From assembly GCF_012276755.1 (NCBI RefSeq), contig NZ_JAAXKX010000012.1:53195-117194 (forward strand): a stretch of 64,000 nt of DNA, given 5' to 3'. This stretch comes from Marichromatium bheemlicum (GTDB lineage Bacteria; Pseudomonadota; Gammaproteobacteria; Chromatiales; Chromatiaceae). The notes below the pieces were generated by a model. That model was not told where the DNA came from, searched no databases, and saw only the letters and a program-made list of their open reading frames with translations. A program made the position numbers and the translations under genes. Positions 1 to 9,273 of this stretch are shown here, piece by piece; position 1 is the stretch's first letter; each line of letters opens with the position of its first letter.

Positions 1-10
1 CTCCAGCGAG

Positions 11-985
11 TCAAGCAGTACTTGCAAGTTTGCGACAGGACGAGGGCATGATCAGGTCGCCCTGGCGGGTGCCGCGTCGATACAGCTCGCCCTCGATGCC
101 GTTGAGCACGGCCCATTTCTGGCTACACCAGTCGGGGGCGAGCAGGATGTCGCGCGAGGCGGTGCCGGTGACCCGGTGGAAGGTCACCTCGGGCGGGGTG
201 CGCTCGATGATGTCGGCGCAGGTGGTCACATAGTCCTCCAGCGCCAGGGGATGATAGTCGCCACGGCGCCAGTCGATCGCCAGGCGGGTGTGACGGACGA
301 CGTGGAGTGCGTGCAGCTTGAGTCCCTCGACGCCAAGCTCGACGACCCGTTCGAGGCTTGCGAGGGCGTGTTCGCGGCCCTCGCCGGGGAGCCCGACGAT
401 GAGGTGTGTGCACACCGGGATGCCGCGGCGGTGCGCGGCCTGCACCGCGCGCTGGTAGTCGGCGAAGGTGTGGCCGCGGTTGACGCGCTCGAGGGTACGG
501 TCATTGGCCGACTGCAATCCGAGTTCGAGCCAGATCTCCTTGCCGCGATTGCGGTAGCGGGCGAGCAGGTCGAGGACCGGATCGGGGACGCAGTCGGGCC
601 GGGTGCCGATCGACATGCCGATTACGTCGGGGTGGACGAGGGCGCTGTCATAGCGCTCGCGCAGCGCATCGATCGGGTCATAGGTGTTGGTGTAGGCCTG
701 AAAATAGGCCATGAAGCGGCGCGCCCCGGTGCGTTTGGCAAGCACCGCGCGGCCGGACTCGATCTGAGCGGCGATCGAGGGGGCCTCCTTGGCGTTGGGG
801 CTGAAGGAGACGTTGTTGCAGAAGGTGCAGCCACCACGACCCTTGGTGCCGTCGCGGTTGGGGCAGGTGAAGCCCGCGTTGAGGGCGAGCTTGTGCACCC
901 GCTGACCATAGCGGTTCAGCAGATACTGTCCAAAGGTATTGACGCGATCGCTGAGGATGCGCTGTTGGGCATGAGGCGGGGGCAT
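11..985 (-). CDS. yhcC: TIGR01212-family radical SAM protein (YhcC-like)
   Basis: A 324-aa radical SAM enzyme of the YhcC/TIGR01212 family; the substrate of this family is not established. The cluster-binding segment is CPNRDGTKGRGGCTFC near residues 41-56, the wide C-x11-C-x2-C spacing typical of the family. It is followed by FQAYTNT, GTRPDCVPD, LELGLQ and HLIVGLPGEG, all close to what I remember of E. coli YhcC, and length is normal (about 310-325 aa). The start codon at 985 has no obvious Shine-Dalgarno. The gene diverges from the large dehydrogenase at 1192, and an FNR-type box sits about 42 bp upstream of this start. Cytosolic, iron-sulfur dependent. Family assignment is sure; role unknown. 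Confidence 0.93.
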   Translation of the reverse strand: MPPPHAQQRILSDRVNTFGQYLLNRYGQRVHKLALNAGFTCPNRDGTKGRGGCTFCNNVSFSPNAKEAPSIAAQIESGRAVLAKRTGARRFMAYFQAYTNTYDPIDALRERYDSALVHPDVIGMSIGTRPDCVPDPVLDLLARYRNRGKEIWLELGLQSANDRTLERVNRGHTFADYQRAVQAAHRRGIPVCTHLIVGLPGEGREHALASLERVVELGVEGLKLHALHVVRHTRLAIDWRRGDYHPLALEDYVTTCADIIERTPPEVTFHRVTGTASRDILLAPDWCSQKWAVLNGIEGELYRRGTRQGDLIMPSSCRKLASTA

Positions 986-1020
986 CCGAGTAAAGCTAAC
1001 TGTGCTCGATGAATAACCGT

Positions 1021-1034
1021 TTGATCCAGATCAA
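1021..1034. promoter_or_regulatory. FNR/ANR-type operator (TTGATCCAGATCAA)
   Basis: The sequence TTGAT-CCAG-ATCAA matches the FNR consensus TTGATnnnnATCAA with no mismatch. It lies in the 206-bp divergent region between yhcC and the DUF3683 dehydrogenase, centred about 42 bp from the yhcC start codon and about 164 bp from the dehydrogenase start. Oxygen-dependent control of one or both genes is inferred; no transcription start is mapped. Confidence 0.7.
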
Positions 1035-1191
1035 TGAATTGGCAATCCAGGGTCTGGGGCGAGGGCCGATGGGGATGGCCAGGAGATGGGGTGCGGGCTG
1101 AACCCTGACAACTCAGGGGCATGTTCGGGTCAGCTTTGCAGTACCATTTTGGGAGTAGTGCAAGCAAACCCACTTCAAGAACTGGAACTTC

Positions 1192-4100
1192 ATGATAGCC
1201 GAATCCCAGCCCCGCATCCGCGAGATCCCCTACAACTACACCTCGTATTCCGACCGCGAAATCGTCATCCGGTTTCTCGGTGAGCCCATGTGGCGTCTGA
1301 TCGAGTCGCTGCGGGGAAGTCGACGGACCGGACGCTCGGCACGGATGCTGTTCGAGGTCTTGGGCGATATGTGGGTGGTCTCGCGTAATCCCTACCTGCA
1401 GGAAGACCTGCTCGAGAACCTCGACCGGCGCCAGCTGTTGCTGCAGGGGATGCGCCACCGACTCGACCAGTTCGAGCAGCGTCTCAACCACAACCAGCGT
1501 GCCGCCGAGCTACTGGCCGCTGCGCGTGGCGCGGTCGCGCGGCTCGAGGACTGGTTCGTGCAGGAGCAGGCGCAGCGCGAGCGGTTGCGCAAGGCGCTTG
1601 CCGGTATCACCCACCCCGACAACCTCGACTTTGGTGGGCTGGCGCGGGTCTCGCACGCCACCGATGCCACCGATTGGCGCGTCGAGCTGCCCTTCGTGGT
1701 GATCTCCCCGGACAGCGAGACCGAGGTCGCCGCCATCGTGCGCGCCTGTATCGATTGCGGGCTGACGCTGATCCCGCGTGGTGGTGGTACCGGCTACACC
1801 GGTTCGGCGGTGCCGCTGCACCCGCACACGGCGGTGATCAATACCGAGAAACTCGAGTCGCTCTCGGGGGTCGAGCGGGTCGCGCTGCCCGGGGTCGAGG
1901 GCGAGGTGCCGACGGTGCGTTGCGGTGCCGGCGTGGTCACCCGCCGGGTCTCGGACCTGGCCGACAGCAACGGCCTGGCCTTTGCCGTCGACCCGACCTC
2001 GCAGGACGCCTCCTGCATTGGCGGCAACATCGCGATGAACGCCGGTGGCAAGAAGGCGGTGCTGTGGGGCACCGCACTCGACAACCTCGCCTCGTGGCGG
2101 ATGGTCACCCCGGATGCGCAGTGGCTCGAGATCGAGCGGCTCGATCACAACCTTGGGCGTATCCACGATCAGGCGTTGGTGCGCTTCCGCCTCTCGCGCT
2201 ACGACACCGACGGGCGCACCCCGGTTGGCGAGCCCGAGATCCTGGAGATGCCCGGTGCCTCGTTCCGCAAGGCCGGGCTCGGTAAGGACGTCACCGACAA
2301 ATTCCTCTCCGGTCTCCCGGGGGTGCAGAAGGAGGGCTGTGACGGGCTGATCACCTCGGCGCGCTTCATCCTCCACCGCATGCCCGACCACGTACGCACG
2401 GTGTGCATGGAGTTCTTCGGCACCGATCTCGATCTTGCGGTACCGGCGATCGTCGAGATCAAGGACTACATCGAGTCCTTGCCCGAGGTGCTGGTCGCCG
2501 GGCTCGAGCACCTCGACGAGCGCTATGTGCGTGCCGTCGACTACAGCACCAAGGCCTCGCGTCGCGAGTTGCCGAAGATGGTGCTGATCGCCGATCTGGT
2601 CAGCGACGACGAGACCGCGCTCGATGCCGCTGCGGCGCGGGTGGTGGAGCTGGTGCAGGCGCGCGATGGCGAGGGCTTCATTGCCGTCAGCCCCGAGGCG
2701 CGCAAGCGCTTCTGGCTCGATCGTGCCCGCACTGCGGCGATCTCGCGCCACACCAACGCCTTCAAGATCAACGAGGACGTGGTCATCCCGCTCGACCGGC
2801 TCTCCGACTACAGTCGGGGCATCGAGCGCATCAATATCGAGCAGTCGATCCACAACAAGGACGCGATCATGGCGGCCGTGCTCGAGTACCTCAACAGTGG
2901 TCTGGAGGAGGCGCGCCGCGCCGGTGACTACGAGGTCTCGGAGGAGGATGTCGCCATCCTCGCGGCCAAGCGCGATGCCGCGCGCGAGGTGCTGGAGACG
3001 GCGCGGGCGCGCTGGCGCGCGATCCTCGAACACCTCGACGACTCGGCCGCCGCGCATCTCGAGTGGCTCCACGAGAAGGAGCGCGCGCGAGTGCGTGAGG
3101 GCGATACCCTGCTGGCGATGATGCTGCGTCGCGACCTGCGCCAGTCCTATGTCCGCGAGGTCGCCTCACGGCTCAACGAGATCTTCTCCGGCAAGGATCT
3201 GGAACGGGTGCGTACCCGCCTAGTCGAGATCCATCGGCGGTTGCGCGACTCGCGGCTGTTCGTGGCGCTGCACATGCACGCCGGTGACGGTAACGTCCAC
3301 TCCAACATCCCGGTGCACTCCTCGGACTACGTCATGCTCCAGGAGGCCGACGAGGTGGTGGCGCGGATCATGGCCCTTGCCGCCGAACTCGGTGGAGTGA
3401 TCTCGGGTGAGCACGGTATCGGTCTGACCAAGCTGCAGTATCTGGAGCCCGAGAAGCTCGCCGCCTTCGTCGCCTACAAGGAACAGGTCGATCCGCAGCA
3501 GCGCTTCAACCGTGGCAAGCTGATGCCCGGGGCCGGGCTCGAGGGTGCCTACACCCCCTCGTTGCGCCTGGTGCAACAGGAGGCGATCATCCTCGAGGAG
3601 ACCGAGCTCGGCGCCCTCAACGACGACGTCAAGAACTGCCTGCGTTGTGGCAAGTGCAAGCCCAAGTGCATGACCCATGTGCCGCGCGCCAACCTGCTCT
3701 ACTCGCCGCGCAACAAGATTCTCGCCACCGGGTTGATCATCGAGGCCTTCCTCTACGAGGAGCAGACCCGGCGCGGGTTGTCATTGCGTCACTTCGATGC
3801 GATGAACGATGTCGCCGATCACTGCACCGTGTGTCACAAGTGCCTTGCCCCCTGTCCGGTGAACATCGACTTCGGTGACGTCACCATGCGGTTGCGTCGC
3901 ATCCTGGTGGCGCGCAAGCGCAATCGCTTCTCGCCCGGGGCCTGGGCGGCGATGCGCTTTCTCAACGTCACCGATCCACGGGCCGTACGACTGCTGCGCA
4001 CCGCGCTGGCGCGCTGGGGCTTTGCCGGCCTCAACCTCGGGCACCGGGTGGCGCGGGTGCTCGGGCTGACCCGCGCCCCCACCCGTCATCCGGGGATCAC

Positions 4101-5049
4101 CACCGGCAAGCCGAAGGCCGTGGGTCAGGTGGTCGAGTTGGTGGCGCGACCGATCCGGGTGGAACTGCCGAAGCAGACCTTCCGCCAGGCGCTCGGGCTC
4201 GAGGACAAGACCCAGATCCCGATCCTGCGTGACCCCAAGATCGCTCCCGAGGACGCCGAGGCGGTGTTCTACTTCCCCGGCTGTGGTTCGGAGCGGCTGT
4301 TCTCCGACATCGGTCTGGCGACCCTGGCGATGCTCTGGCGCGGTGGCGCTCAGACCATCCTGCCGCCAGGGTATCTGTGCTGTGGCTATCCGCAACGCGC
4401 CGCTGGCCAGGAGGCACGCGGTCAACGCATCACCATGGAGAACCGGGTGCTGTTCCATCGGGTGGCCAATACCCTCAACTACATGGATATCCGTACCGTG
4501 GTGGTCTCCTGCGGGACCTGTATGGATCAGCTGCTCAAGTACGAGTTCGAGCGGATCTTCCCGGGCTGCCGGCTGCTCGATATCCACGAGTGGCTGATGG
4601 AGAAGGGGATGAGCCTGCAGGGCGTCGACGGGGTCAAGTATCTCTACCACGACCCCTGCCACACCCCGATGAAGACCCATGCGCCACTCAAGGTCGCCTC
4701 GAGTCTGATCGGCGATCCGGTGACCCTTTCCGACCGTTGCTGTGGTGAGGCCGGGACGCTGGGTTCGCAGCGTCCTGACATCGCCAACCAGGTGCGTTTC
4801 CGCAAGCGTGAGGAACTCGAGGCCGGGATCCGTGCGCTCACCGGAGCCCCCCGTGTCGAGCACGGCGAGGCCAAACTGCTGACCGCCTGCCCGGCCTGTC
4901 AGCAGGGGCTGGCGAAGTATCGTGACGAGACCGGTCTCGAGACCGATTACATCGTCGTCGAGATGGCGCGTCGTCTGATCGGCGAGGACTGGCAGCAACG
5001 CTTCATCGAGCAGGCCCGCGCCGGCGGCGTCGAGCGCGTACTGCTCTGA
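1192..5049 (+). CDS. Giant FAD-binding / Fe-S dehydrogenase (DUF3683, D-lactate/glycolate dehydrogenase-like)
   Basis: A 1285-aa fusion of a flavin dehydrogenase with an iron-sulfur reductase. An N-terminal DUF3683-type region (about 1-160) precedes an FAD-binding PCMH domain (about 165-320, with [14 protein letters not shown] and [13 protein letters not shown]). A FAD-oxidase C-terminal domain follows, with [13 protein letters not shown] near residue 692 and GEHGIGLTK. Next come two 4Fe-4S motifs ([11 protein letters not shown] near 816, [11 protein letters not shown] near 878), then two CCG domains of HdrD/GlpC type (PGCGSERLF near 1026 with LCCGYP; HDPCHTP near 1153 with CCGEAG). By family, it should oxidise a 2-hydroxy acid and pass electrons through Fe-S centres to a membrane or soluble acceptor; the substrate is not known. 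A weak GGAA lies before the ATG. It appears monocistronic. Confidence 0.9.
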   Translation: MIAESQPRIREIPYNYTSYSDREIVIRFLGEPMWRLIESLRGSRRTGRSARMLFEVLGDMWVVSRNPYLQEDLLENLDRRQLLLQGMRHRLDQFEQRLNHNQRAAELLAAARGAVARLEDWFVQEQAQRERLRKALAGITHPDNLDFGGLARVSHATDATDWRVELPFVVISPDSETEVAAIVRACIDCGLTLIPRGGGTGYTGSAVPLHPHTAVINTEKLESLSGVERVALPGVEGEVPTVRCGAGVVTRRVSDLADSNGLAFAVDPTSQDASCIGGNIAMNAGGKKAVLWGTALDNLASWRMVTPDAQWLEIERLDHNLGRIHDQALVRFRLSRYDTDGRTPVGEPEILEMPGASFRKAGLGKDVTDKFLSGLPGVQKEGCDGLITSARFILHRMPDHVRTVCMEFFGTDLDLAVPAIVEIKDYIESLPEVLVAGLEHLDERYVRAVDYSTKASRRELPKMVLIADLVSDDETALDAAAARVVELVQARDGEGFIAVSPEARKRFWLDRARTAAISRHTNAFKINEDVVIPLDRLSDYSRGIERINIEQSIHNKDAIMAAVLEYLNSGLEEARRAGDYEVSEEDVAILAAKRDAAREVLETARARWRAILEHLDDSAAAHLEWLHEKERARVREGDTLLAMMLRRDLRQSYVREVASRLNEIFSGKDLERVRTRLVEIHRRLRDSRLFVALHMHAGDGNVHSNIPVHSSDYVMLQEADEVVARIMALAAELGGVISGEHGIGLTKLQYLEPEKLAAFVAYKEQVDPQQRFNRGKLMPGAGLEGAYTPSLRLVQQEAIILEETELGALNDDVKNCLRCGKCKPKCMTHVPRANLLYSPRNKILATGLIIEAFLYEEQTRRGLSLRHFDAMNDVADHCTVCHKCLAPCPVNIDFGDVTMRLRRILVARKRNRFSPGAWAAMRFLNVTDPRAVRLLRTALARWGFAGLNLGHRVARVLGLTRAPTRHPGITTGKPKAVGQVVELVARPIRVELPKQTFRQALGLEDKTQIPILRDPKIAPEDAEAVFYFPGCGSERLFSDIGLATLAMLWRGGAQTILPPGYLCCGYPQRAAGQEARGQRITMENRVLFHRVANTLNYMDIRTVVVSCGTCMDQLLKYEFERIFPGCRLLDIHEWLMEKGMSLQGVDGVKYLYHDPCHTPMKTHAPLKVASSLIGDPVTLSDRCCGEAGTLGSQRPDIANQVRFRKREELEAGIRALTGAPRVEHGEAKLLTACPACQQGLAKYRDETGLETDYIVVEMARRLIGEDWQQRFIEQARAGGVERVLL

Positions 5050-5255
5050 TCCAGCGGCTATGCCCGGCCGCCAGCCGCCAGTCAGTGTGGTGGGTTGGTG
5101 CGCGGCGGCGGGGCGCCGATGAGCCGGCGACTGGCTGCTGGAGGCCGCCTTGGGTGCGGATCAGCCTCTAACGGTCAGCCTCCGGTCGACAGTGGAGGCG
5201 CTCGGCGCTCGTGGCCGGCGGGTGACAGCCAGGATGCCCCTTGCCGTCCAATCCC

Positions 5256-5320
5256 GCCGGTCGCCGGTCGCCGGTCGCCGGTCGCCGGTCGCCGGTCGCC
5301 GGTCGCCGGTCGCCGGTCGC
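5256..5320. repeat. Heptanucleotide tandem array (TCGCCGG)n
   Basis: Eight perfect head-to-tail copies of TCGCCGG run from 5261 to 5316, with partial copies on both sides. Seven bases is not a multiple of three, so length changes would shift any reading frame, which argues for a non-coding array. It directly abuts the dispersed element at 5325. Confidence 0.95.
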
Positions 5321-5324
5321 TGTC

Positions 5325-5358
5325 CCCTTTGCGCCCTTCGCGCCTTTGCGGTTCAATC
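5325..5358. repeat. Dispersed 34-bp repeat, copy 1 (ends in TTTGCGGTTCAATC)
   Basis: This segment begins CCCTTTGCGCC and ends CCTTTGCGGTTCAATC. The same pattern recurs at 34240-34273, and inverted at 34056-34084, with only scattered substitutions. Here it separates the two heptamer arrays. Elements of this kind, rich in GCAAAG/CTTTGC triplet-like motifs, are intergenic repeats in several proteobacteria; no function is established. Confidence 0.75.
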
Positions 5359-5361
5359 TTT

Positions 5362-5460
5362 CTGGCCGCTGGCCGCTGGCCGCTGGCCGCTGGCCGCTGG
5401 CCGCTGGCCGCTGGCCGCTGGCCGCTGGCCGCTGGCCGCTGGCCGCTGGCCGCTGGCCGC
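5362..5460. repeat. Heptanucleotide tandem array (CTGGCCG)n
   Basis: Fourteen perfect copies of CTGGCCG run from 5362 to 5459. The unit, written GGCCGCT, differs by two transitions from the upstream array unit GGTCGCC, so the two arrays may share an origin. There is no sequence variation among copies, suggesting recent expansion by slippage. Confidence 0.95.
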
Positions 5461-5536
5461 GCAATCTTGAAAGCGTGCGCGAGCGCCGTGTAGCATCGCC
5501 CGATACCTCTAGTGTCTGAAGCGGTTGAATTTACTC

Positions 5537-6460
5537 ATGTCGAAGCACAACACCGGGTCGACCCTCGAGTCCAATCAGGCCGCTGGCACCCGGCTCGAGC
5601 TGCTGTTGTTCCAGCTCGAACACCAGCAGCTGTTCGGGATCAACGTCTTCAAGGTCAAGGAGGTGATCCCTTACCAGCCGCTAACGCGACCGGCTGGCGC
5701 CCATCCGCTGATCAAGGGGATGGCGACGCTGCGCGGGATCACCATGCCGATCATCGATCTGTCGCAGGCAGTCGGCGGTCCGGCGATGGCCGAGCCGGAG
5801 CGGGGCTATATCATCATCACCGAGTACAATCGCTCGGTGCACGGCTTCCTGATCCGACGCGTCGAGCGTATCGTCAACACCCAGTGGGATCAGGTCCAGC
5901 AGTTGCCCTCGCACCTGGGCAAGAACGTCTATGTCACTGCGGTGACCCTGATCCAGGAGCAGTTGGTCGAGATCCTCGATGTCGAAAAGGTGCTCGATCA
6001 GGTGGTCCATGTCAGTACCGACGTCTCCCAGGACCTGAGCCGGCGGATTCACGCCGAGAACCGTCGTGTGTTGGTCGTTGACGACTCGGCGGTGGCGCGC
6101 CATCAGATCCAGCGCGCGCTCGAGCAGCTCGGTATCGAGTGCACCCTGCTCACCGACGGTAAGCATGCGATCGACCTGATCCGCCAGATGCAACAAGAGG
6201 GTATCGATGTCGCCGAGCATTTCAGCATGGTCGTCTCCGACATCGAGATGCCGGAGATGGACGGCTATCAGCTCACCACCGAGATCCGCAAGGATCCGCG
6301 CCTCGCGGAGCTCTATATCCTGCTGCACTCCTCGATCAGCGGGGAGTTCAACGTCGACATGGTGAAGCGCACCGGGGCGAACAAGTTCATCCAGAAGTAC
6401 AGTCCGGACGACCTGGCCGAGGCGGTGCTCGATCGGCTCGGTCATGGCGCCGTGTCCTGA
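5537..6460 (+). CDS. cheV: Chemotaxis coupling protein CheV (CheW + receiver)
   Basis: A 307-aa CheV. Residues about 20-160 form a CheW domain that couples chemoreceptors to CheA. Residues about 180-300 form a response-regulator receiver with the acidic pair in VLVVDDSAVAR and the phosphoacceptor Asp in SDIEMPEMDGY. The conserved Lys is in NKFIQKYSP. I chose the ATG at 5537 (MSKHNTG) over a TTG four codons upstream. No other che genes are adjacent, so CheV is an orphan here; PilZ and SPOR genes follow on the same strand. Phosphorylation by CheA is expected to tune adaptation (known for CheV). Confidence 0.95.
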   Translation: MSKHNTGSTLESNQAAGTRLELLLFQLEHQQLFGINVFKVKEVIPYQPLTRPAGAHPLIKGMATLRGITMPIIDLSQAVGGPAMAEPERGYIIITEYNRSVHGFLIRRVERIVNTQWDQVQQLPSHLGKNVYVTAVTLIQEQLVEILDVEKVLDQVVHVSTDVSQDLSRRIHAENRRVLVVDDSAVARHQIQRALEQLGIECTLLTDGKHAIDLIRQMQQEGIDVAEHFSMVVSDIEMPEMDGYQLTTEIRKDPRLAELYILLHSSISGEFNVDMVKRTGANKFIQKYSPDDLAEAVLDRLGHGAVS

Positions 6461-6571
6461 GGTGTGATCAGGGCCCAGGGGTGTGCTGGGCTCGAAGGGT
6501 CGGGGCCGAGTGCTCGCGGGTGCTCGCCCCCTGCATGAGAGAGGGTCCCTTTCAACCATTGAGGAGGCGCT

Positions 6572-6865
6572 ATGCTGGTCGATGACGAACGTCGTAGATT
6601 CTTGAGACTGACCGCAGATACCGAGGCCAACGTCAAGCGTCTGAACGACAGCGAGATGCTCTCGGTGCGGATGATCGATCTCAGCCCATCAGGGTGTGCG
6701 CTGGTCTGTGATGCCCCCTTCGCCCCGGGTGATCAGCTCGAGGTGGGCATCAGCAGCCCCAGCGAGCGGATTGCCCCCTTGGTCTGTAATGGCCGTGTGG
6801 TGCGTGTCGATCGCAACGGCGACCATCATGTCGTCGGTATCGAGTTCACTGCCGACGCCAGTTAA
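6572..6865 (+). CDS. PilZ-domain protein
   Basis: A 97-aa stand-alone PilZ domain, a cyclic-di-GMP receptor fold. The c-di-GMP binding signature is visible: an Arg cluster ERRRFLR at residues 6-12 (RxxxR) and, later, DLSPSGCAL (D/NxSxxG). A GGAGG lies about 9 nt before the ATG. It lies 111 bp after cheV and 68 bp before the AAA/SPOR gene, all on the same strand. It could link c-di-GMP to motility or surface behaviour; the partner is unknown. Confidence 0.92.
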   Translation: MLVDDERRRFLRLTADTEANVKRLNDSEMLSVRMIDLSPSGCALVCDAPFAPGDQLEVGISSPSERIAPLVCNGRVVRVDRNGDHHVVGIEFTADAS

Positions 6866-6933
6866 CCCGCCCCTTATAGGTCTGGGTCGGTGCCTTCGGG
6901 CCCGGCTCGGACCGCTTTCCACGACAATCACCG

Positions 6934-8676
6934 ATGGCGCTCGACCCCGATTGCTTGAGCCGGTTGCGGCTGAACCAGGACCCCTTCGACGAGCGCGCCG
7001 GCGAGGCCTTCCTTTACACCGATCTACTGCTCGATCAGCTGCTCGAGTCGGCCGCCGAGGCGGTGCAGGCCCCCGGTGCGGTGCTGGTGCTGAGTGGGCC
7101 GGCGGGGAGCGGGCGTACCCTGCAATTGATGCGCCTGCTCGGCATCCTGCCGGGGCGCTTCGAGTTGATGGCCTTCAGGGCGCGCCCCGGGACCTCTCTG
7201 GAGATGCTCGAGGCGACCATTCGCGCCCAACTCGGTGCCGACGCTCGCGTGCTGCGCTCGCTCGAGCAGCTGCTCGCGCAGCTGCTACGAACTGGCGCCG
7301 ACCTCTGTATTGCGATCGACGATGCTCATCACCTCGGACTGGATCTGGTTCACGCCCTGTTGCGGCTGCGCTATGCCTTGCTCGAACAGACCGGTGACGC
7401 GCCGCGCCTGGTGTTGGCCGGAGATCCGACCCTGACGCGCATGCCGCTGCAGCTCGAGGCCGATGATCCGGGACGGATCACCCGTCTCGGCCTGCGTCCG
7501 CTCAACCGCGAGCAGGTGTGCGCCTATCTGTGCCATCGGCTCGAGGCCGCCGGGTTGGTCAATCCCCTCGGGTTGTTGGGTGATGATGACATCGAGTCAC
7601 TGCATGCCCGCAGTCAGGGGTGTCCCAAGGCGCTCAACCGGCTTGCCTGCGAATGGTTGAGCGCACGCTGTCGTGATGCCGAGGGCCGTGCGCTCGAGGC
7701 CGGGGCGGAGACGACGAGCCGCGCCCCGGCGGCGGCTGAACTGACCCCTGAGGAGCTGATCGCAGAGCGCATCCGAGCGCTGTCGGCGAGTCTCGACGAG
7801 GAGCATCGCCCCCCGTCGACCAAGACTGCGGGAGGTCGTGCCGCGAGCGATGGGGCCGCAGCGAGGGCGAGCAGCGACGGCGAGATCGCGGCGCGCTCGT
7901 CGGGGCGGGGGCTGTTCGAGTGGCTGCGACGTTTCGGGCGTACGCCGTCGTTGCCGCGCTCAAGCAAGGCCAAGCGCCGCGTCGCGCCGCCCCCGTCGAC
8001 GCCGATCTGGAACCGGCGTTGGTTCGTGCCGGCGATCGCCGGAGGTGCCGCGCTGGCAATCCTGTTGCCGGTGGTCTTTCAGCTGCAGGGGCAGGATCCA
8101 CGCCCGCAGCCGTCCTCGAGCCCACGTGATCGTGCCCGTCTGCTGCTCGACTCGGCCGAGGTGGCACCTCCTCCGCGTCCCTCGCTGACCCAGGCACCCG
8201 GCGACCTGAGTCGCCCCGAGCCGCCGCTGGTCCGAGCTCCGGCGCCGCGGCCGCCACCGCGCGAGCCGATACCGGCTGCTCGGCAATCGCCGCCAGCCCC
8301 CGAGGCGAGGGAGTCGCCACCACCGTTGGTATCCGAGACGCACTCGGAGCCGCCACCTAAGCCGCCGCAACCACGGCGACCGGACCTGAACGCCGATCGC
8401 GCCTGGTTGGTGGGGCAGAACCCTAACCGCTACACCATCCAGCTGATCGCTGTCAGCAGCCTGGATGCCGCGCTCGACTACGTAATCCGCAACGGCCTTG
8501 AGGGCGTGCGTTTCTTGCCGATTCGCTCGCGTGACCGTGACTTCGTGGTGGTGCTTGCCGGCGCCTTCTCCACTCGCGCTGAGGCCGAGCAGGTCTACCG
8601 CGCCCTGCCGGAGGCGGTACGTGCCGATCGGCCTTGGATTCGTGCGGTCGGTTCGGTGCAGGGGTCACTACGATGA
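6934..8676 (+). CDS. DamX/ExeA-like AAA ATPase with transmembrane segment and C-terminal SPOR domain
   Basis: A 580-aa protein. Residues about 15-260 form an AAA/ExeA-like ATPase with a P-loop GPAGSGRT (55-62) and Walker B ADLCIAIDDAHH (D129, D130). A polar, basic linker leads to one membrane span (about 365-385, FVPAIAGGAALAILLPVVF). A proline-rich periplasmic stretch follows (about 390-490), then a SPOR domain (about 497-580), which binds denuded septal peptidoglycan. This is the DamX-like layout of cell-division proteins. The invariant P-loop Lys is replaced by Arg (R61), which may abolish hydrolysis. Its TGA overlaps the ATG of the next gene (ATGA), so the two are translationally coupled. 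Confidence 0.85.
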   Translation: MALDPDCLSRLRLNQDPFDERAGEAFLYTDLLLDQLLESAAEAVQAPGAVLVLSGPAGSGRTLQLMRLLGILPGRFELMAFRARPGTSLEMLEATIRAQLGADARVLRSLEQLLAQLLRTGADLCIAIDDAHHLGLDLVHALLRLRYALLEQTGDAPRLVLAGDPTLTRMPLQLEADDPGRITRLGLRPLNREQVCAYLCHRLEAAGLVNPLGLLGDDDIESLHARSQGCPKALNRLACEWLSARCRDAEGRALEAGAETTSRAPAAAELTPEELIAERIRALSASLDEEHRPPSTKTAGGRAASDGAAARASSDGEIAARSSGRGLFEWLRRFGRTPSLPRSSKAKRRVAPPPSTPIWNRRWFVPAIAGGAALAILLPVVFQLQGQDPRPQPSSSPRDRARLLLDSAEVAPPPRPSLTQAPGDLSRPEPPLVRAPAPRPPPREPIPAARQSPPAPEARESPPPLVSETHSEPPPKPPQPRRPDLNADRAWLVGQNPNRYTIQLIAVSSLDAALDYVIRNGLEGVRFLPIRSRDRDFVVVLAGAFSTRAEAEQVYRALPEAVRADRPWIRAVGSVQGSLR

Positions 8677-9155
8677 GCAAGGCGTATTGCTGGTCGCTGG
8701 GTGTAGTGTTGTTTGTGCTGTCGGTGGCGTCCGTGGCAGCACTCGATCCCTGCTCGGCGGGTATGGCGAGGGCAGCGGGTGGGGAGGCGCGGTTCTATCG
8801 CGACAGCAGCGGCGCTCATCGGTTGCGGGGGCGGATCGGTCGCACAGCGGTGACCTTCGAGCTGGCGCCCGCGGTCGACACCCTGGTGCTCGGAGAGCGT
8901 GAAGCGGCCCGACTCGGGCTGCGCGCTCAGCGCGGGGGGGTGGTGCGCTATCGGGATTCCAGCGGGATTCGGGTGGCGCATAGCCTGGTGCTCGATAGCG
9001 TCCAGGTCGGCGACATCGTGCGCGAACGGGTGCGCGCGGTGGTCGTGTCCGGTGAGGATGCGGGGGTGGTCTTGCTCGGACAGAGCTTTCTGCGTGGGCT
9101 CGCGCGCTGTCGCGACGCCGGAGCGGTGGTGCTGTATCAGGCGCGGCGTCGATGA
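8673..9155 (+). CDS. Retropepsin-like (clan AA) protein, catalytic motif apparently lost
   Basis: A 160-aa secreted or inner-membrane-anchored protein with a hydrophobic N-terminus (about 6-24). The fold markers of the TIGR02281/clan AA aspartic protease family are present: RLRGRIGRTAVTFEL, EREAARLGL, LDSVQVGDI and the second-half motif VVLLGQSFLRGL (132-143). In an ungapped comparison with the family pattern (VTF-LVDTGAS), the catalytic DTG falls on A65-P66-A67. A nearby D69-T70 is followed by Leu, not Gly. I therefore infer a non-catalytic homologue. I chose the ATG at 8673 because it overlaps the upstream TGA. It may act as a periplasmic partner of the SPOR protein. Confidence 0.75.
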   Translation: MSKAYCWSLGVVLFVLSVASVAALDPCSAGMARAAGGEARFYRDSSGAHRLRGRIGRTAVTFELAPAVDTLVLGEREAARLGLRAQRGGVVRYRDSSGIRVAHSLVLDSVQVGDIVRERVRAVVVSGEDAGVVLLGQSFLRGLARCRDAGAVVLYQARRR

Positions 9156-9273
9156 CGGTGCGCCGATGCGTTGCTATACGCCGAGCGACCTGGGTCGCAG
9201 TGTCGGGCCGAATCGATACGGTTTCGTCGCTCAGCAGCTAGACTGAGAATCAGTCGATGTCCGGTGAGCGCCT

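Larger units (their letters stand above)
5050..5536. other. Repeat-filled intergenic region
   Basis: A 487-bp spacer between the dehydrogenase and cheV. It has no credible gene. Proline/arginine-rich reading frames run through it only because a 7-bp repeat stays open in every frame. Its contents are two heptamer arrays separated by a dispersed A/T-containing element, annotated separately. Confidence 0.8.

Noticed and set aside
5256..5460. Possible CRISPR array
   Set aside because: Units are 7 bp with no spacers and no cas genes nearby.
5095..5519. Proline/arginine/tryptophan-rich frames across the heptamer arrays
   Set aside because: A 7-bp repeat without stops stays open in all frames; there is no family, no ribosome site and no consistent strand.
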